This document shows, in pieces, positions 60,117-64,000 of a DNA stretch of 64,000 nucleotides. The notes below the pieces were generated by a model. That model did no database searches. It was not told the origin of the DNA and saw only the letters and a program-made list of their open reading frames with translations. The stretch covers positions 9,944,001-10,008,000 of the forward strand of contig JAYKKT010000055.1 of NCBI GenBank assembly GCA_036023115.1, given 5' to 3'. The position numbers and the translations under genes were made by a program. Each line of letters opens with the position of its first letter. Positions within the stretch are counted from its first letter, which is position 1. Source of the stretch: Brasenia schreberi (lineage: Eukaryota; Streptophyta; Magnoliopsida; Nymphaeales; Cabombaceae).

Positions 60117-60503
60117 TCAATCAGGATCACTTTGATATCTACTCACAAGGCCAACAATAAAGCTGATATCAGATCTTGTGCACAACATCTCATACATCAA
60201 ACTACCCAAAATTTGTGCATAAGGAACATTAGATTTGTTCTCTTTCTTACCAGGACAATCAACCTTACTCAATTTTACCTCTTTAACAATGGGTATAACT
60301 GCATACTTGCACTTACTCGTTTTTAATTTCTTGAGGATATAATCAATATATTTCTCTTGACTCAAACACAGAAGATTAGATTCTCTATTATGAGAAATCT
60401 TTATACCCAAAATATAGGATGCCTCTCTCATATCCTTCATTTCAAACTTTGAGTTCAACCATACCTTGTTTTTTATAATCATTTTATTGTCATTTTCTAT
60501 CAA
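60117..60503 (-). pseudogene. Copia 4 reverse transcriptase, C-terminal part
   Basis: A 128-codon frame: NSKFEMKDMREASYILGIKI, then LSQEKYIDYILKKLKTSKCK, VPYAQILGSLMYEMLCTRSD and ISFIVGLVSRYQSDP. This is the thumb region following the YxDD motif in copia polymerases; just upstream, decayed text (LYVDD-like) lies near 60520. The end is set by a stop in the sequence leading to RNase H. Confidence 0.85.
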
Positions 60504-60744
60504 TAATTTGTCATCTACATATAATGATATAATGACAAATGGCTCCTATTGTTCTAGACATATACATAGTATTCAAGTTCATTGGCTACAAACCCAAGTT
60601 CAATATGCCATTTTAAAAAGTCAAATACCATTGACGAGGTGACTATTTAAGGCAATATATGATTTCATCTAAATCTCCATTTAGAAAGGTAATTTTTACA
60701 TCTAATTGATATAATTTCTATTCATAATATGTTGAAATTACCAG

Positions 60745-60837
60745 AATGATTTTAATGGATGCAAATTTCACAACTATAGAATATGTCTCCAAAATGATTT
60801 TAATGGATGCAAATTTCACAACTGTAGAATATGTCTC
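60745..60837 (-). repeat. 48-bp tandem duplication in copia 4
   Basis: aatgattttaatggatgcaaatttcacaact(a/g)tagaatatgtctc occurs at 60745 and again at 60793. The period of 48 bp keeps the reading frame (16 codons). The units differ at very few positions, so the duplication is recent compared with the element's decay. Confidence 0.9.
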
Positions 60838-63410
60838 AACATAATTTCCCCTCTCCTTTTGCGAGAATCCCTTTGCAACCAACCTCACCTAAAACTTATC
60901 GATTGTTCCATCGACTTTGTATTTCTTTTTGAGAACCTATTTACATCCTATAACTTTCCTTCCTTTTAACAAATCTGCTAATTCTTATACTTGATTTTTC
61001 TCAATGGATTTTATTTTCTCATCCATGACTTTTTCTCAGTCTATTGATTCAGATGATCTAATAATATGTTGATATGACATATTATCAGTCAACTTATCTA
61101 AATATATTGAATTATACATTTCTTCAACAAGATAAGTGTGATAATCCTTCAAATAAGATGGAGTGAACCTATGTCTTTTATGTCTAATTAAAGTTTTAAT
61201 ACTCTTAGGAATGTCATTTGAATAAGAATCCATGGATTCAAATGATAATGGATTTAGATCTACTAGATCATCAATGCATTTATCATCATTTTCAAGAATG
61301 TCATTCTTAGTTTCCTCTAAGAAATAAATATCCCTACTTTCTATTAAACCATGATCCTTATGATAAAACTAATATCCTTTAAAACCTTCAGAATATCTAA
61401 TGAAAATACTTCTTAAGGACCTATTGTCTTGCTTATCCCTAAACTGATCAAGGATCTTCACATGTGTGACAAATCCCCACCTACTAAGATGATCTAAGTT
61501 TAGTTTTCTATCAAACCATATCTCAAATAGTGTAGAGTATACAACCTTACACAATACTCTATTTAATATATACGAATGTAGTTACTACTTCTTCCCAAAA
61601 CACTCTAGGAAGAGAAGCATCAATTAACATAGACCTAGTCATATTCAATAAGGTCTTGTTATATCTCTCCGCTACACCATTTTGTTGAGGTGTTTTGGGC
61701 ATGATATATTTTTTTATAATACTAAAGTCTTTACAATATTCTAAGAAATAGATGTGTATTCATCACCTTAGTTAGACCTTAAGACTTTGATTGTCTACCC
61801 TAATTGATTTTAAACTTCTTGCTTATATTCTTTTAATACCTCAAGTATGTCAAATTTATGTGTTAAGATATATATATATATGTATATCTTAAATAATCAT
61901 CAGTAAAAGTTATAAAATATACCTTAGCACAAAGAGATATCACCCTAAAAGATCCACATAAATCGGTGTGAATAATTTTTAATAGGATTATTGTCCTAAT
62001 TATTTCCTTAGAAAATAATTTTGTGGTCACTTTTCTTGTACACAGGTCTCACACTTATTAAAAGTGTTTTCATGAAAGCTAGACAATAAGTTAAAGTTGG
62101 TTAATTTTCTCAACTTTTTCAAACTTATATACCTTAAGCATTTATGCCATATATTCACATCAATTATACAAGCACAATCAATATAAGTATAAGAATAACT
62201 TTCATTTTCATTTACATTCAGTTTAAACAAACCATTCAAAATCAAATAAACCTGAAAAACCTATCATGCCATTATTCCTCACAGTAAATTTGTTAGGATG
62301 AAACCTAACCTCAAACTCTTTCTTTACTAAGGCAGAGACCGATATAAGATTACGTCTAATAGAGAGAACAATTAATACATCACTAAGTACAATTAGTTTG
62401 TCTTTTACAAAAATTCTAAAAGACCAAATCTCAAGAACATAAAAAAAAGTATTATTTCTCATGTAAACTCGACGCTCTCTAAGATTAAATTATTTTAGAT
62501 CCATCACTCTCTCTTTGCTCTTTGAGATATTCTAGGTAGCTTAAGAGTCGATCCACCAACTAGTTATAGGGCGGTCTATGTAAAAACACTCAGAAATGAC
62601 CTGCTTCTCTATTATGTTGCATTGTTGGGTGTTTTCACCATTTTTCTTTTTGTTGTGGTAGTGCCGTTTATAATGCCCCATTTTATCACAATTGAAATAC
62701 TTTATCTGAAAAGCAGATTCATGCAATTTTTTAAAAAACTGATCACCCCTCTTGTTGTTATTCTTACTAGATCTTTTATTTGGTTTCTTTTTGTGTGGTC
62801 ATTTTTACAACTTAACCCTAAATCATCTTTAGCAAGTAGCAATTTTTCTCTTTTATTTTTGTTAATATATTCTCGTTCAATTACTAGTTTTAATGGGAGT
62901 TCAGAAAGGGTAAAATCAAGTCCAAGTCTAAGGCTATGGTTACCATGTTGCAAGAAGGGGGAAGATTGTTTATAATTATGGATATATACTTCGGTTTAGG
63001 AATAACTAACTTCACTATAATGGAGTAGCTACACATGCACCTTAGCTATAGTATCATATTTAGTGATCAAAAAGTCAAATCTCGAATTCTTCGAAGACCC
63101 TAATCAAGTCGTATTCCATGTACGTTAACATTATAGTCCTAACTATAATATCATACTTTAGAAATGTTTTATATTTTTCTTTCTCTTCGTTTGTTACAAC
63201 TTGAGTAGGGGGTAAAATAGTTTTCTTAAGTATATAATTAACACTCTCTAAAGTTAGGACCAACGAGATTCTTTTTTTTAACATTTGAAAATTTAAGCTA
63301 TTTAACTTTTTTGTTTTTGACAACTCAGAAACACAGATTCTAGAAGTCATTTTTAGTAATTTGGCAGAGAACAATTTGAGGGTCTGATTTAAATGAAAAA
63401 TATAAGACAA

Positions 63411-64000
63411 GCAACAAATAATTAGTTATAAGATATTTTCTAAGAAATCAACAATAAAAAATAGTTAGCCACTAAATTGTAGTATCCACAATATACAGGT
63501 AGTGAGTTATAATTATTTTCAAGCACTTAACAATAATTTCATATAACAAACATGCATCATATTAGAAATATTTAAAAATACAGACAATTTCTATAATTTC
63601 AGAACAAGTTTGAGGACAAAACAGTAAAAACAATCCTTTAGACTACTTCTTTAATTTCTTTGCAAATAGTGGGAAGACCTGTAATTTTGACTTTCTTTCT
63701 ATTTTGGTAAATTCAACTAAAAATTAGGGATAAAATAGTAAAATTACAATTCCTAGTTATTTAGTAATTAGAATAAATAGTGAAGGACATAACAATAAAT
63801 TTGTCTCATGGCATTCTGCAAAAAGTAAAAGGGTGAAAAAGCACATATGTCAGGTAGCATAACGAAGAATATGTCAAACATTCATGAACAAAACCGTAAA
63901 ACCACACAGAATACCGGGTCCCTGAAATCAACAAGTTAAATAGGGACAAAACCATAAATCTATAGTCTGGTATTTTGTAATTTTAGGCACATAGGGATAT
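63411..64000. other. AT-rich sequence to window end, no gene seen
   Basis: No coding frame. It could include the untranslated leader or 5' LTR of copia 4, but no primer-binding site or LTR boundary was recognised. Confidence 0.4.

Larger units (their letters stand above)
59510..63410 (-). mobile_element. Ty1/copia retrotransposon 4 (decayed)
   Basis: Minus strand, in element order: gag remnant 63410-62702 with a damaged knuckle (YFNCDKMGHYKRHYH; the expected pattern is CxxC....H....C); protease-region text TSWWIDS near 62550; GAG-pre-integrase IWHKCLRYISLKKLRKLTN (62245-62027); integrase with KTPQQNGVAERYNKTLLNMT near 61690-61630; reverse transcriptase C-terminal part 60503-60117 (KFEMKDMREASYILGIKISH, ILGSLMYEMLCTRSDI); RNase H near 59960-59520 (EAEYVAWSMVLTSAVWIM, SYMPTNDI). 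Stops and frameshifts are frequent and no LTR was recognised, so both ends are approximate. A different family from copia 2/3. Confidence 0.85.

Overview
The window is nuclear DNA of a flowering plant. The evidence is GT-AG spliced genes of plant families (a HMGB protein, a FAR1/FHY3-family protein, a B2-type cyclin-dependent kinase, a neprosin-domain protein) set in a dense bed of plant transposons: Ty1/copia, Ty3/gypsy, an RTE-clade LINE family, a hAT element, a Mutator remnant and tRNA-type SINEs. I cannot name the species from sequence alone.

Layout. 1-3.9 kb: LTR-like and AT-rich repeat. 3.9-6.1 kb: an RTE LINE copy with an inverted 5' end. 7.0-8.7 kb (-): HMGB gene, eight exons. 9-11 kb: degenerate repeats and a possible RRM exon fragment. 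11.2-14.5 kb (-): a near full-length RTE LINE with a perfect 19-bp target duplication. 15.0-17.8 kb (-): FAR1-family gene with a small RTE tail in an intron. 18.9-22.6 kb: Mutator remnant, then a gypsy remnant between LTR-like direct repeats. 23.9-27.5 kb: a 203-bp RTE-derived SINE-like element, with a hAT element (8-bp target duplication) inserted in its right target duplication. 27.9-42.1 kb: one RTE copy apparently split by about 12 kb of nested elements: a copia that itself carries a 3.5-kb LTR-like insert, a segment with host-gene fragments, and the 3' half of a second copia. 42.9-47.0 kb: a third copia in the opposite direction. 50.1-52.5 kb (+): CDKB2-type kinase gene. 54.7-57.0 kb (-): neprosin-domain gene. 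59.5-63.4 kb (-): a decayed fourth copia.

The four host genes do not form a pathway: chromatin protein, transposase-derived transcription factor, G2/M kinase and secreted neprosin-domain protein. The most notable gene is the kinase. It looks like CDKB2 in nearly every block and has a perfect MSA-type (G2/M) promoter match, yet it carries the PSTAIRE helix typical of CDKA, lacks one codon in the activation loop, and has a frame-breaking lesion in exon 2.

The transposon record is unusually readable: a twin-priming inversion with its priming microhomology still visible, two RTE copies sharing a mutated reverse-transcriptase aspartate, a mini-element made of fused LINE ends, templated filler DNA at a copia break, and a cluster of perfect hairpins in a copia LTR. 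All gene models are manual splice predictions from frame and GT-AG consistency. No database search was possible.
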